DNA of 64,000 bases from Paenibacillus spongiae (GTDB lineage Bacteria; Bacillota; Bacilli; Paenibacillales; Paenibacillaceae): assembly GCF_024734895.1 (NCBI RefSeq), contig NZ_CP091430.1:4544501-4608500 (forward strand), given 5' to 3'. The notes under the pieces were generated by a model that saw only the letters and a list, made by a program, of their open reading frames with translations, did not search any database and had not been told where the DNA came from. Shown piece after piece: positions 9,803-19,639 of this stretch (its first letter is position 1; each line of letters begins with the position of its first letter). The position numbers and the translations under genes were made by a program.

Positions 9803-10060
9803 GTCAGGGTTCCCCTCCGGTCTTTCTCGTGCATGATGATTGCAATGTGAACACGAAATATAATGTACGTAAGAATAATGGATGCAGCAAATGCTGTTAG
9901 GATGAAAATAATGGAACAGAGCCATTGCACTATTCTTGACGAATAAAGTCCGGAGCATACGTTGGCCTTCCGGCAGCTTCCAAACTGTGTTACTGGGGGG
10001 AATTAGTACTTGTCAATTGGACAGGTTAAGGTCATCATGGCAAGCGTATCCTATTGTTCT

Positions 10061-10089
10061 ATAATAATTGATTTTCGGATGCGGAACAA
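10061..10089 (-). promoter_or_regulatory. candidate sigma-A promoter for the remA operon
   Basis: On the minus strand a -35 like TTGTTC and a -10 TATTAT are separated by exactly 17 bases, about 260 bases upstream of remA. The -10 matches consensus at 5 of 6 positions, the -35 at only 3. The 326-base gap 9803-10128 otherwise holds the downstream gene's terminator and a TTGACA (10013-10018) without a convincing -10; I see no gene in it. Confidence 0.45.
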
Positions 10090-10104
10090 GTGTTAAAGCA
10101 AAGT

Positions 10105-10141
10105 AAAGAGAAATAACGAGCCCGTACCTTAGCGGCCCGTT
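10105..10141 (-). terminator. terminator after the yitJ-type gene
   Basis: Minus-strand hairpin with arms AACGGGCC and GGGCTCGTT (one G-T pair) followed by ATTTCTCTTT. The stop codon of the methyltransferase/reductase gene lies within the hairpin. It separates that gene from the remA promoter. Confidence 0.6.
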
Positions 10142-11988
10142 TGTTCCCATACATACTCAGTCAATTTCACAGTCATGTCGTAGAACATAAACGGAGTAAT
10201 CAAATAAATACCGTTGAAATGCTTCAAGGCCGTATCCAGAAGTTCCTTCCCGATGCGCACGCCTTCCTCGCGGCCGGCCTCGCCCTCGAGTCCCGCCATC
10301 CGCTTGCGCACCTCGTCGGACAACTGAATGCCGGGCACCTCGTTATGCAGGTACTCCGCATTGCGTCCGCTGGCCAGCGGCATGATGCCGATAAACACCG
10401 GTACTTTGAGATGCTTCGTCGCTTCCGCGACCTGAACGATCAGCTCCGGATCATAGACCGGCTGCGTCATGAAATAGTCTGCGCCGGTTTCGATTTTGCG
10501 CTCGAGCCGCTTCACCGCTTTGTCCAGCATCTTGACATTCGGATTGAACGCGGCGCCGACCACGAAGTTCGCGCGCTGCTTCAGAGGCTTGCCCGAGAAG
10601 GCCACGCCCTGATTCAATTGCTTGATCATGCGGATCATCTCGAAGGAAGTCAGATCGTATACCGATTTGGAATCCGGCAGATCGCCGAACCGGGCAGGAT
10701 CTCCCGTAACGGCTAACACATGATCGATCCCTAGCGCATCCAGACCCATCATATGCGACTGGGTCCCGATCAGATTGCGGTCGCGGCAGGCAATATGAAC
10801 GAGAGGACGAATACCCACCTGCTGCTGGACAAGCGACGCTAATGCCAGGTTGCTCATTCTCGTTACGGCAAGAGAATTATCCGCCATCGTAACGGCATCT
10901 GCATGAACGGCTTTGAGCGCGGCTGCGCCGGCCATAAACTTGCGAATATCCAGATCGCGCGGCGGGTCCAGCTCGACGATTACCGTATGCCGCTGCTTCA
11001 CGGTCTCGACAATGGAAGGGACTTCCCCGTCGGACACGGACACTGCCGCCGGTTCCGCCGCGCTCACCGAAACGCTTTCCATAACCTGAACCGGCTGTGG
11101 TCCGGCTTGTACCGGCTGGGCGACATACCCGTCGAGCGCAGCTGCAATCGCCGCTATATGCTCCGGAGTCGTTCCGCAGCATCCGCCGATCAGACGAGCA
11201 CCCCGATCCACGAAATTACGTGCCGATTGGGCAAAGTATTCCGGCGTAGCCGTGAACATATATTTGCCGTCCACATAGTCCGGAAGCCCGGCATTCGGGT
11301 ATACCGACAATGGAAGGACGACTTCCGCTCCAATGGCATCAATGGCTCTCTTGATGCCATTGGGGCCGCTGCGGCAGTTAAAACCGACGACATCGGCGCC
11401 TTCTTGACGAAGACGTTCGAAAGCGTCGGCAAGCGGGATGCCGTCCTGTGTAACCGCGTCCTTCTCGACAGCGAATTGGCATATGACGGGCACGTCCGAC
11501 AGCTTCCTAGCAACGCCGAGCGCAAGAAGCATCTCGTCCAGATCGTAGAACGTTTCGAGCAGCAACCCGTCTACACCCTCATCTAACAGCGCGCTCATCT
11601 GCTGATGGAACGATTGATTCAGCTGCGCAGTGCGGATGTTCTTGCGTTTGCCGGCCCGGATCGCCCCTACCGCGCCGACAACGTAAGCGTCGGCGCCGAC
11701 AGCAGCGCGCGCCACCTTGACGCCGGCCCGGTTAATGGCGTCGACTTCGTTATCAAGGCCGTACTTGGATAAACTTTCGTTATTCGCAGAGAAGGTGTTC
11801 GTCTCGATTACCCTCGCACCTGCCTCGTAATAACGGCGGTGCACATCCTCGATGACATGCGGACGCAGGACGTTAAATTCTTCGTAGGAAACGCCGACAG
11901 GGAACCCCATCTGATACAGATAGGTTCCCATCGCGCCATCCCCTGTCAAAATGCGAGCGCCAAGCGCTTCGCGCAAACCGGGTTTCAT
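10129..11988 (-). CDS. yitJ: bifunctional homocysteine S-methyltransferase / methylenetetrahydrofolate reductase
   Basis: A 619-residue fusion. The N-terminal half (about 1-300) is a cobalamin-independent homocysteine S-methyltransferase with zinc ligands in GFNCRSGPNG and LIGGCCGTTPEH. A linker of about 30 residues leads to a MetF-type FAD reductase (about 330-619; VIVELDPPRDLD, VTGDPARFGD, DYFMTQPVYD). The enzyme makes 5-methyl-THF and methylates homocysteine. In B. subtilis yitJ is controlled by an S-box riboswitch; only 22 bases separate this gene from dapF, and I see no S-box, so it is probably co-transcribed with dapF. This placement next to remA is unlike Bacillus. Confidence 0.93.
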   Translation of the reverse strand: MKPGLREALGARILTGDGAMGTYLYQMGFPVGVSYEEFNVLRPHVIEDVHRRYYEAGARVIETNTFSANNESLSKYGLDNEVDAINRAGVKVARAAVGADAYVVGAVGAIRAGKRKNIRTAQLNQSFHQQMSALLDEGVDGLLLETFYDLDEMLLALGVARKLSDVPVICQFAVEKDAVTQDGIPLADAFERLRQEGADVVGFNCRSGPNGIKRAIDAIGAEVVLPLSVYPNAGLPDYVDGKYMFTATPEYFAQSARNFVDRGARLIGGCCGTTPEHIAAIAAALDGYVAQPVQAGPQPVQVMESVSVSAAEPAAVSVSDGEVPSIVETVKQRHTVIVELDPPRDLDIRKFMAGAAALKAVHADAVTMADNSLAVTRMSNLALASLVQQQVGIRPLVHIACRDRNLIGTQSHMMGLDALGIDHVLAVTGDPARFGDLPDSKSVYDLTSFEMIRMIKQLNQGVAFSGKPLKQRANFVVGAAFNPNVKMLDKAVKRLERKIETGADYFMTQPVYDPELIVQVAEATKHLKVPVFIGIMPLASGRNAEYLHNEVPGIQLSDEVRKRMAGLEGEAGREEGVRIGKELLDTALKHFNGIYLITPFMFYDMTVKLTEYVWEQTGR

Positions 11989-12010
11989 TATGCATTGCTC
12001 CTTCTTATCT

Positions 12011-12841
12011 TTACAGTGAACCGCGGAATACTTCTGCCGCCGGGCCTGTCATATAGATGTGATTGTCTGCTTCATTCCACTCGATCGTAAGCTCGCCGCC
12101 CTTCAAGGCTACGACCGCCTTCCGGTCCGTGTACCCGTTCAGCACGGAAGCGACAACGGTTGCGCACGCTCCGGTGCCGCAGGCGAGCGTCGGTCCCGCT
12201 CCCCGTTCCCAAACGCGCATATCGGCATAATCGCGCGAACGGACCGTGACGAATTCCACATTGATTTTACGCGGAAACATCGGGTGCGTTTCAAGCTTGG
12301 GGCCCCACTTGTTGAGGTCGAAATTGACCGCATCGTCCACATAGATGACGCAGTGCGGGTTGCCCATGGACACGGCCGTAAACCGGAATTCGGTTCCGTC
12401 GACCTCAATGGCATGATTCAGGACAGGATTGGCGTCGACCGTTGTCGGCACCTTCAGCCCCTCCAGAATCGGTTCTCCCATATCGACGCGAACCGTATGC
12501 GCCCGGCCGTCGATGCTGTTGATCTGCACCTGCTGCACACCGGCTCCCAGCGTTTCGATCGTGATGCTTTCTTTATCGGTTAGACCGTTATCGTATACAT
12601 ATTTGGCTACACAGCGGATTGCATTGCCGCACTGCTCCGCTTCGGAGCCGTCGGAATTAATGATTCGCATGCGAAAATCCGCTTTCCCGGACGGTAAAAT
12701 GAAGACTAAGCCGTCTGCGCCAATGCCGAAGTACCGATTGCACAATTCGATGGCCAGCTCCGCTGCATGATCGGGCAGTGTGGTTTCTCCCGATATTACT
12801 ATGAAATCGTTACCTAGTCCATGCATTTTTGTAAAGTTCAT
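12011..12841 (-). CDS. dapF: diaminopimelate epimerase
   Basis: Interconverts LL- and meso-diaminopimelate for lysine and peptidoglycan synthesis. The 276-residue product begins MNFTKMHGLGNDFIV, has the first catalytic Cys in EQCGNAIRC and the second in LACGTGACA. The start has AAAAGGAG about 10 bases upstream. It leads the two-gene unit dapF-yitJ, inserted between the calcium ATPase and remA. Confidence 0.97.
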   Translation of the reverse strand: MNFTKMHGLGNDFIVISGETTLPDHAAELAIELCNRYFGIGADGLVFILPSGKADFRMRIINSDGSEAEQCGNAIRCVAKYVYDNGLTDKESITIETLGAGVQQVQINSIDGRAHTVRVDMGEPILEGLKVPTTVDANPVLNHAIEVDGTEFRFTAVSMGNPHCVIYVDDAVNFDLNKWGPKLETHPMFPRKINVEFVTVRSRDYADMRVWERGAGPTLACGTGACATVVASVLNGYTDRKAVVALKGGELTIEWNEADNHIYMTGPAAEVFRGSL

Positions 12842-13000
12842 TTTCTTGCACTCCTTTTACTGGAACCATCGCCATCAGGCACGTTCAATTTTTTCACTAG
12901 CATACCTCAAAGCATGGCGGCAACGACATTGATAAATCGGATCAATCTTTGTACTTTCTTCCTAATTATTAACTTCCTTCGATACCGTTTCATAAGAAAA

Positions 13001-13037
13001 ATAAAACGCCAGCCTCGATAACGCATAGGCTGACGTT
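13001..13037 (-). terminator. intrinsic terminator after the P-type ATPase
   Basis: Minus-strand stem of 11 bp (AACGTCAGCCT / AGGCTGGCGTT, one G-T pair) followed by TTATTTTTCTT, 10 bases beyond the ATPase stop. The rest of the gap to dapF (12842-13000) is AT-rich and holds only the dapF ribosome binding site. Confidence 0.8.
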
Positions 13038-13046
13038 CTTCATTAC

Positions 13047-15839
13047 TTAACGGGCGAGCGACTTGGATCCGCTAACGGGCCAATTCGTTTTTTTCTTCTT
13101 CCCATTGGAGCCGAGAACGCTCCCGATCCCCATAAGGAAGGTCGGTATTCCCGCGGCCACCAGAACGAGACACCATTCGCGGATTCCGATCGGCACGGTC
13201 TTGAAGATCGGCTGCAAGGCTTCGATATACAGAACGCCCAGCATGAGCAGCAGCGAAGATAAGACGGCCAGCACCAAATATTTATTCTGGAAAATATTGC
13301 GGTGAAATATCGAGCGCGAGCTCCGGCAGTCGAACACATGTATGAGCTGGGCCATGACAAGCGTTGCGAATGCAACGGTCTGAGCTTCAATTAAGTTAGT
13401 AGGGCTCCCCGGGTTGCTGCGCAGCGTAATCCAGAACGCGCCGAGCGTGCAGAGGCCGATGAGAATGCCGCGGCTGATGATTTTCCAGCCGAGCCGCCTG
13501 GCGAAGATATTTTCGCGCGCCGACCTCGGCTTATGCTGCATCAGATCCTTCTCCGCCTGATCGACGCCGAGCGCCATAGCCGGCAGCCCGTCGGTAACCA
13601 GGTTCACCCATAGAATCTGTATGGGAACAAGCGGGAGAGGCAGCCCTGCCAGCATAGCCAGAAACATCGTTAAAATCTCGCCGACGTTGGATGCCAGAAG
13701 ATATCGGATAAATTTGCGGATATTCTCGTAGATGCCGCGGCCTTCTTCGATGGCGGCGACAATGGTCGAGAAATTATCGTCGCTTAAGACCAATGACGAT
13801 GCTTCCTTGGAAACGTCCGTACCAGTAATCCCCATTGCAATGCCAATATCAGCTGCTTTGATAGCCGGCGCATCGTTAACGCCATCGCCGGTCATCGCGA
13901 CGACATGGCCTTTGCGCTGAAGTGCTTTGACGATACGCAGCTTATGTTCCGGCGAGACCCGTGCATAGACATAGATGTTATCGACTAGCCGGTCCAGCTG
14001 CTCATCGTCCATGTCGGCCAGCTGCTGGCCGCTAATGGCCAAGCCCCCGCGCGGCATGATGCTAAGCTGGCCGGCTATGGCCTCGGCAGTCAGCTGATGA
14101 TCGCCCGTGATCATCACGGTCTTGATGCCTGCGCGCCGACATGTTGCAATAGCGTCGCGCACTTCCTTGCGCGGCGGGTCGATCATGCCCGCCAAGCCGA
14201 CAAATACCAATTGACATTCGACTTCCGCTTCAGTCTCGGTATGATCATGAGGCCGCAAGTCGCGATATGCGAAGCCGAGTACACGCAGCGCAGACTGCGC
14301 CATCGATTCCGAAGCATCGGTTACTTTCTTCTTCAAGGTGCCCGTGAACGGTACAACCTTGCCATCCCAGAGGACATAGCTGCACTGCTGCATCAGCACG
14401 TCCGGAGCGCCCTTCGTGCAGATTAACTGTCCGCCCTGATGCGAAACCATAACCGACATCCGTTTCCGTTCCGAATCGAATGAATACTCTTTTTCCCGTT
14501 TATATAGTCCTTCCAAGGATTTGGCGGTAATTCCGAGCTTCGCGGCCAGAACGGTGAGAGCGCCCTCGGTCGGATCCCCCTTGAGAACCCATTCCTCCTG
14601 CTTGATCGTGTCTTTCCCTTTCTTGCGCTTGACATCCACTTCTATTTCTTTCTTTTCTACCGAAGCATTATTGCAAAGAGCCGCGACCTGCAGCATTCTG
14701 CGCAGAGACAAGTCGTTCTTAACATCAACCGCATTGCCGTCCTCGTACACCGCTCCTGTAGGCTCATAGCCTTCTCCGGTCACTTCAAGCGGCCGTCCGC
14801 CGATCCAAAGGCGGGTTACCGTCATTTTGTTCTGCGTCAATGTGCCTGTTTTGTCGGAACAGATGACCGAAGCGCATCCAAGCGTCTCTACGGAAGGGAG
14901 CTTGCGGACAATCGCCCTTCGTTTGATCATCCGCTGTACGCCCAGCGCGAGCGCAATCGTAACAATAGCCGGAAGCCCTTCCGGAATGGCCGCGACGGCG
15001 AGGCTGACGCCGGCCAGGAACATATCGTAGGCGGGCTGTCCATGAAAGATGCCGGCAAGAACAACCATAACGGTCAAGCCTAACGCGACAACGATCAAAA
15101 TCTTGCCGAGCTGCTCGAGGCGGTGTTGAAGCGGCGTCTCCATCGACTCGGTTTTTTGGATCAGATCGGCGATCTTCCCCATCTCGGTTCCCATGCCTGT
15201 TCGAATAACGACGCCCTTCGCCGAACCTCGGGTGATCATCGTCCCCATAAAGCACATATTTCGCTGGTCGCCCAGCGGCAAATCGGATGAGAGAATAGGC
15301 GAGCAATGTTTGCCGACGGGGAGCGATTCCCCGGTAAGCGCCGACTCTTCCGCATAGCAGCTGTTTGCTTCAACTAACCGCATATCCGCCGGAACCCGGT
15401 CCCCGGCCTCGATAAGCACCATATCGCCCGAAACGAGATCTCGGGCCGGCAGCGCGAGAACTTGTCCGCCGCGAAACACCTTCGCAATAGGGGCGGAAAG
15501 CTCCTTCAGCGCCCGCAACGACCGCTCAGCCCGGAATTCCTGCACGAAACCGAGAATGGCATTGATCACGATAATGGCGATAATCGTAATTGCATCCAAA
15601 TATTCGCCCAGCAGACCGGAAATAAGCGTTGCTCCGATTAACACCAGTACCATGAAATCTTTGAATTGATTCAAGAACAGTGTCAGAGGCGAAGCTTTTT
15701 TTCCTTCCGAGAGCTCGTTGCGCCCGTCACGCATCAGCCGTTCCGTTGCTTCGGCCGATGAAAGCCCAGTATCCAACGAAGCTTGCAGTGTCTGAGCAAG
15801 CTCATTGACCTCCATTTGATGCCACTTACGTTGATCCAT
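13047..15839 (-). CDS. calcium-translocating P-type ATPase (SERCA-like, YloB type)
   Basis: A 930-residue P2A-type ATPase in the membrane, expected to export Ca2+ using ATP. It has the N-terminal cation-ATPase domain, actuator TGES (ALTGESLPV), M4 ion-binding [10 protein letters not shown], phosphorylation site [13 protein letters not shown], nucleotide-binding domain KGAPDVL, hinge [12 protein letters not shown] and C-terminal membrane helices. PEGLP in M4 matches Ca2+ pumps such as B. subtilis YloB, which is likewise encoded next to rqcH. Mn2+ transport cannot be excluded. It is divergent from rqcH across 160 bases. Confidence 0.93.
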   Translation of the reverse strand: MDQRKWHQMEVNELAQTLQASLDTGLSSAEATERLMRDGRNELSEGKKASPLTLFLNQFKDFMVLVLIGATLISGLLGEYLDAITIIAIIVINAILGFVQEFRAERSLRALKELSAPIAKVFRGGQVLALPARDLVSGDMVLIEAGDRVPADMRLVEANSCYAEESALTGESLPVGKHCSPILSSDLPLGDQRNMCFMGTMITRGSAKGVVIRTGMGTEMGKIADLIQKTESMETPLQHRLEQLGKILIVVALGLTVMVVLAGIFHGQPAYDMFLAGVSLAVAAIPEGLPAIVTIALALGVQRMIKRRAIVRKLPSVETLGCASVICSDKTGTLTQNKMTVTRLWIGGRPLEVTGEGYEPTGAVYEDGNAVDVKNDLSLRRMLQVAALCNNASVEKKEIEVDVKRKKGKDTIKQEEWVLKGDPTEGALTVLAAKLGITAKSLEGLYKREKEYSFDSERKRMSVMVSHQGGQLICTKGAPDVLMQQCSYVLWDGKVVPFTGTLKKKVTDASESMAQSALRVLGFAYRDLRPHDHTETEAEVECQLVFVGLAGMIDPPRKEVRDAIATCRRAGIKTVMITGDHQLTAEAIAGQLSIMPRGGLAISGQQLADMDDEQLDRLVDNIYVYARVSPEHKLRIVKALQRKGHVVAMTGDGVNDAPAIKAADIGIAMGITGTDVSKEASSLVLSDDNFSTIVAAIEEGRGIYENIRKFIRYLLASNVGEILTMFLAMLAGLPLPLVPIQILWVNLVTDGLPAMALGVDQAEKDLMQHKPRSARENIFARRLGWKIISRGILIGLCTLGAFWITLRSNPGSPTNLIEAQTVAFATLVMAQLIHVFDCRSSRSIFHRNIFQNKYLVLAVLSSLLLMLGVLYIEALQPIFKTVPIGIREWCLVLVAAGIPTFLMGIGSVLGSNGKKKKTNWPVSGSKSLAR

Positions 15840-15999
15840 CCCCTTCTCCCTCCCGTTACGTATCGCCTGCCTTGAGGCCTTCCTTGCCTAAATGTATTCG
15901 GACAAACTGCAAAATATCCCATAGAAAGACTTAAGTTTTTGTCCCAACTATGGCATGATAGGGAAAGAAGGTCGCTAAACAAAGGAGAATTCAACCAAC

Positions 16000-17823
16000 A
16001 TGGCTTTAGATGGAATCGTAACCCGTGCCATCGTACATGAGCTGCAGGCTTGTGTCGGGGCGCGCATTCATAAAATTCATCAACCTACCGGGCACGATTT
16101 GGTCCTGCAAATCCGAGGAGGCAGCGTGCCGGGCAAGCTGCTGCTCTCGGCGAATCCAACTTATCCGCGCGTCCATTGGACGCAGCAATCGTTCCTAAAC
16201 CCGATGGAAGCGCCGATGTTCTGCATGCTGCTGCGCAAATATTGCGAAGGCGGCTTAATTGAGGCTGTCACTCAAATAGGATCGGAACGTATCATTCATA
16301 TGAGAATCCGGCAGCGCGACGAACTGGGCGATATTAACGTGAAGGTGATCGTCATTGAAATTATGGGACGTCACAGCAATATTATCCTCATGGACGAAGC
16401 TTCCGGCACGATCCATGACGGCATCCATCATGTCACGCCAGCCATCAGCAGCTACCGCATCGTCATGCCGGGTACGACGTATGTCTCCCCGCCGGAGCAA
16501 GGCAAGCGCGATCCGATGACCGTCACGGACGAAGCCGACTTTAGATCGGCACTCGAGCTGCTTTCGCGCAGCAATTCGGATTCAAGCGAATTGGATTCAA
16601 GCGATGCAGCAGCATCACCGGCACCTCCGGCTGCCATCGCACCTGACAAGCAACTGGTTGGGGCCTTTAGCGGTATTAGCCCGCTGCTTGCGAAGGAGAT
16701 TGTCTTCCGGAGCGGCGTGCCGCCGCTGCCTGCGGAAACGCAAGTCATTGCCTCCGAGTTGTGGCCATCATTCCAACAGATGATGAACGAGTTCGGCATG
16801 CACCGATACGAGCCCCAGCTGGTAACGCCGGGAAGCGGCAAGGCTGCATTCTCCGTAACCGCTTTGACGCATCTTCCTGCGGATAGCGTGCGCCAATCCT
16901 ATCCGACCGTCAGCGAATGTCTAGAGGCTTTCTATGGCGATAAGGCGGAGCGGGACACGGTCAAGCAGCGCGTCTCCGATTTAATCCGCTTCCTGCACAA
17001 CGAGCGCAGCAAGAATGAGAACAAGCTGGAGAAGCTTCAGGAGACGCTCGATATCGCCAAGGACGCGGACAAGTACCGCATCCTCGGAGAGCTCTTGACG
17101 GCCTATATGCATCAAATCGAACGCGGGGACGAATACGTCGAGGTTATCAACTACTATGATGAGGAGCAGCAGACCGTTAAGATTGCTCTCGACCCGCAGC
17201 TGAACCCCTCCGACAATGCGCAGCGTTATTTCAAGCGTTATGCCAAGCATAAATCAAGCTTGACCGCCGTGGCGCAGCAGATGGAACTGGCCCGTGAGGA
17301 AATCGATTATTTAGGCACGCTGCTACAGCAGCTCGAAACGGCATCGCTCAGCGATATCGACGAAATCCGCGAAGAGCTTGTCGAGCAAGGTTACCTTCGC
17401 GATCGGTCAAAGCGCGGCTCCAAGAAGCGGAAATCGACGCGGCCTTCGCTGCTTTGCTATCAATCATCCGAAGGCATCCCGATCTACGTCGGCAAAAATA
17501 ATACGCAGAACGAATATCTGACCAACAAAACATCCGGGCCTAACGATACCTGGCTGCATACGAAGGATATTCCAGGCTCGCATGTCGTCATCCGTGCCGG
17601 CAATTTCGGCGACGCGACGCTTGAAGAAGCCGCCATGCTGGCTGCTCATTACAGCCAGGCCCGCTCATCAAGCTTAGTGCCGGTCGATTATACGCTTATC
17701 CGTCACGTGAAGAAGCCGAATGGCTCCAAGCCAGGGTTTGTTATATATGACCATCAAAAAACGCTGTTCATCACTCCGGATGAACAGCGCATTAAACAAT
17801 GGCCTTCCCAAATCAAGAATTGA
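16000..17823 (+). CDS. rqcH: ribosome quality-control factor RqcH (NFACT family)
   Basis: Binds stalled 50S-peptidyl-tRNA complexes and recruits tRNA-Ala to add alanine tails, marking nascent chains for degradation. The 607-residue protein has an NFACT-N domain with EIMGRHSNIILMD, helix-hairpin-helix and coiled-coil regions (about 320-460), and an NFACT-R domain (TSGPNDTWLHTKDIPGSHVV). It starts MALDGIVTRAIVHEL after AAAGGAG. The older annotation as a fibronectin-binding protein (FbpA/YloA) refers to the same family. The neighbouring yloB-type ATPase gene is conserved from B. subtilis. Confidence 0.95.
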   Translation: MALDGIVTRAIVHELQACVGARIHKIHQPTGHDLVLQIRGGSVPGKLLLSANPTYPRVHWTQQSFLNPMEAPMFCMLLRKYCEGGLIEAVTQIGSERIIHMRIRQRDELGDINVKVIVIEIMGRHSNIILMDEASGTIHDGIHHVTPAISSYRIVMPGTTYVSPPEQGKRDPMTVTDEADFRSALELLSRSNSDSSELDSSDAAASPAPPAAIAPDKQLVGAFSGISPLLAKEIVFRSGVPPLPAETQVIASELWPSFQQMMNEFGMHRYEPQLVTPGSGKAAFSVTALTHLPADSVRQSYPTVSECLEAFYGDKAERDTVKQRVSDLIRFLHNERSKNENKLEKLQETLDIAKDADKYRILGELLTAYMHQIERGDEYVEVINYYDEEQQTVKIALDPQLNPSDNAQRYFKRYAKHKSSLTAVAQQMELAREEIDYLGTLLQQLETASLSDIDEIREELVEQGYLRDRSKRGSKKRKSTRPSLLCYQSSEGIPIYVGKNNTQNEYLTNKTSGPNDTWLHTKDIPGSHVVIRAGNFGDATLEEAAMLAAHYSQARSSSLVPVDYTLIRHVKKPNGSKPGFVIYDHQKTLFITPDEQRIKQWPSQIKN

Positions 17824-17836
17824 TACGAGTATCGAC

Positions 17837-17875
17837 CGCGTCACGGCCTGCCTGCAAGCCGTGACGCGATTTTGT
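17837..17875 (+). terminator. terminator of rqcH, embedded in the opposing gene's 3' end
   Basis: A perfect 11-bp inverted repeat (CGCGTCACGGC / GCCGTGACGCG) with a 10-base loop is followed by ATTTTGTT on the plus strand. The hairpin overlaps the last codons of the convergent MerR-type gene, so one sequence is both rqcH terminator and coding sequence. Confidence 0.8.
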
Positions 17876-18788
17876 TAATCGCGCCTGAAGCGTCTCCGCC
17901 CAGCATATATACCCGGCTTGTCCCCTCCATCCGCGCATCCTCTTCGATAATCCGGCCTCCGATGAACACGTAGGTATGCGGAGACAGCATCGATATTTGC
18001 CTGTCCAGCTCAATCAGGAAGGGACGCGCTTTCTTAAGCCTCTCGTTCGACGAGAAGCTGAATGTGAATGCAGCCGGCTTCATCTGACGCAGACAGTCCA
18101 GCAGCCCTTTCTCCGAGGGCGACGTTCCTAAATAGATGACTCTGTAGCCGTACTGAAGCGCGAAGAATCCCAAGAATAGAATGCCCAGCTCATGACGCTC
18201 TCCCGGCCCGCAGGCCGTGACGATAAGCGGACTGGTATCGGAGGGCTGGAACAGATTGCGAATCGACAGCATCTTATCGCGGATAAAGTGGCTGCCGAAG
18301 TGTTCCTGGAATTCGGATATTTCTCCCCGTTCCCAACGCTCGCCCAGCTCCACGAGCGCAGGCTCCAGTATGCGGGTGAGCAGATGCTCCACGCGGTGAA
18401 GGGACAACAGTTGCTCGAACAGCTTCTGCGCACCGTTCAAATCAACCTGTTCGAAGCATTGAAGCAAGCGATCGACCGGCCCTTTCCAATCCGTAACTAG
18501 ATTGTCCGACGGATCAGTGCTTCCTAGTGGCTGGAGCACCGCAGCTTTCACTTTCCCTACCGCTCCATTGCGCTTCTCCAGCACGGCCATTCCAATCGGC
18601 ACGCCGTCATCGACACGCTGCTTCAGCCAGCATAACGTCTCCACATCGGCTTTCGTATAACCCCGGTAACCGTTCGGCATCCGCTCTGGTATAACGGCTT
18701 CATAACGCTCCTCCCACTTCCGGATCAGCTGGGTGGACAACCCGGTCCGCTTCGCCACTTCCTTAATGGTGAGCAGCCTTACGTTCAT
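17841..18788 (-). CDS. MerR-family regulator with B12-binding domain, CarH-like
   Basis: A 315-residue transcription factor: MerR-type winged helix (residues 5-72; LTIKEVAKRTGLSTQLIRKW), a four-helix cap (about 100-180) and a cobalamin-binding Rossmann domain (about 187-310). The cap has W152-x9-E162-H163 and the B12 domain has E197-R-H199-E-L-G202, where the histidine is the expected lower axial cobalt ligand. Both match CarH, the adenosylcobalamin photoreceptor repressor. The residue after Trp152 is Glu, whereas T. thermophilus CarH has His132 there. It overlaps the PHP gene by ATGA. No carotenoid genes are nearby, so the target is unknown. Confidence 0.85.
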   Translation of the reverse strand: MNVRLLTIKEVAKRTGLSTQLIRKWEERYEAVIPERMPNGYRGYTKADVETLCWLKQRVDDGVPIGMAVLEKRNGAVGKVKAAVLQPLGSTDPSDNLVTDWKGPVDRLLQCFEQVDLNGAQKLFEQLLSLHRVEHLLTRILEPALVELGERWERGEISEFQEHFGSHFIRDKMLSIRNLFQPSDTSPLIVTACGPGERHELGILFLGFFALQYGYRVIYLGTSPSEKGLLDCLRQMKPAAFTFSFSSNERLKKARPFLIELDRQISMLSPHTYVFIGGRIIEEDARMEGTSRVYMLGGDASGAINKIASRLAGRP

Positions 18789-19639
18789 CGCCGCCTCCTC
18801 CAGGCGGGGTTAAGCTGGTTAAGCACGGCCGCATCTACGGTTCTGCTGCCGATCGGCCCATGAAATATTTCACCCTGCCGCTCGCCGTGAAAATCCGATC
18901 CGCCGGTTACGATCAGATTATATTTACGGGCGAGACGGCCATATCGCTCTTCATCTTCCGGCGAGTGATCCGAATGAAACACCTCTATGCCTTCGGCGCC
19001 ATGCCGGATCAATTGTTCCACTAAGCCGTCATCGCCGTATAAACCGGGATGAGCAATGACGCTGGTCCCCCCGGCTTCGCGTATCCACTCGATCGCTTCG
19101 AACGGATGGAGTCTAGGGGGATTCGCATACGCCTGCGCACCGGAGGCCAAATATCGATCGAAGGCTTCCTGCATCGTGCTGACGGTCCCCTTGGCGAGCA
19201 GAACGGCAGCGATGTGCGGTCTGCCGATTGATCCGCTGTCCTTGCCTTGACGGTGCGCTTCTTCCAACACCTCGTCCATTGAAATCGCGATTCCAAGGGA
19301 ACGAAGCCGTTCCAGGATCATGTCGTTGCGCCGGTCCCGTACCGTCAGGAGGCCGGAGAGCTTCGCTCTCCAATCTTCATTCCGCCAATCCGTGTAGTAA
19401 CCCAGGATATGGATATCATTGCCTCCGGCAACCGTGCTGATTTCCACGCCGGGCACGACCGTAATTCCCAATCGTTCTCCCGCTTGCATGGCTTCTTCGA
19501 TGCCATCCACCGTATCGTGATCGGTTATGGCAATCGCGGCAAGGCCTGCCGCTTTGGCGAGGCGAACGTTATCCGACGGGCGCTGCAAGCCGTCGGATGC
19601 TGTCGTATGGGTGTGAAGATCGGCTAATTTCATAACCAT
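18785..19639 (-). CDS. PHP-domain phosphoesterase (TrpH/YciV-like)
   Basis: A 284-residue metal-dependent phosphoesterase of the PHP family; relatives hydrolyse nucleoside 3',5'-bisphosphates or trim short RNAs. Metal ligands are visible in ADLHTHTTASDG, ITDHDTVDG, VIAHPG, FHSDH and GGSDFHGE. The ATG at 19639 has AAGGA 9 bases upstream; a second ATG at 19633 overlaps the LysR stop as ATGA and is an alternative start. It is translationally coupled to both neighbours, so LysR, PHP and the CarH-like gene form one operon. Substrate not determined. Confidence 0.88.
   Translation of the reverse strand: MVMKLADLHTHTTASDGLQRPSDNVRLAKAAGLAAIAITDHDTVDGIEEAMQAGERLGITVVPGVEISTVAGGNDIHILGYYTDWRNEDWRAKLSGLLTVRDRRNDMILERLRSLGIAISMDEVLEEAHRQGKDSGSIGRPHIAAVLLAKGTVSTMQEAFDRYLASGAQAYANPPRLHPFEAIEWIREAGGTSVIAHPGLYGDDGLVEQLIRHGAEGIEVFHSDHSPEDEERYGRLARKYNLIVTGGSDFHGERQGEIFHGPIGSRTVDAAVLNQLNPAWRRRR

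Noticed and set aside
9803-9958. N-terminal extension of remA with Cys/His-rich sequence
   Set aside because: Looks like a zinc motif at first, but RemA family starts at MAIKLINIG, and a ribosome site precedes that ATG.
11989-13046. S-box riboswitch for the yitJ homologue
   Set aside because: No S-box core sequence was seen either between dapF and yitJ (22 bases) or upstream of dapF.
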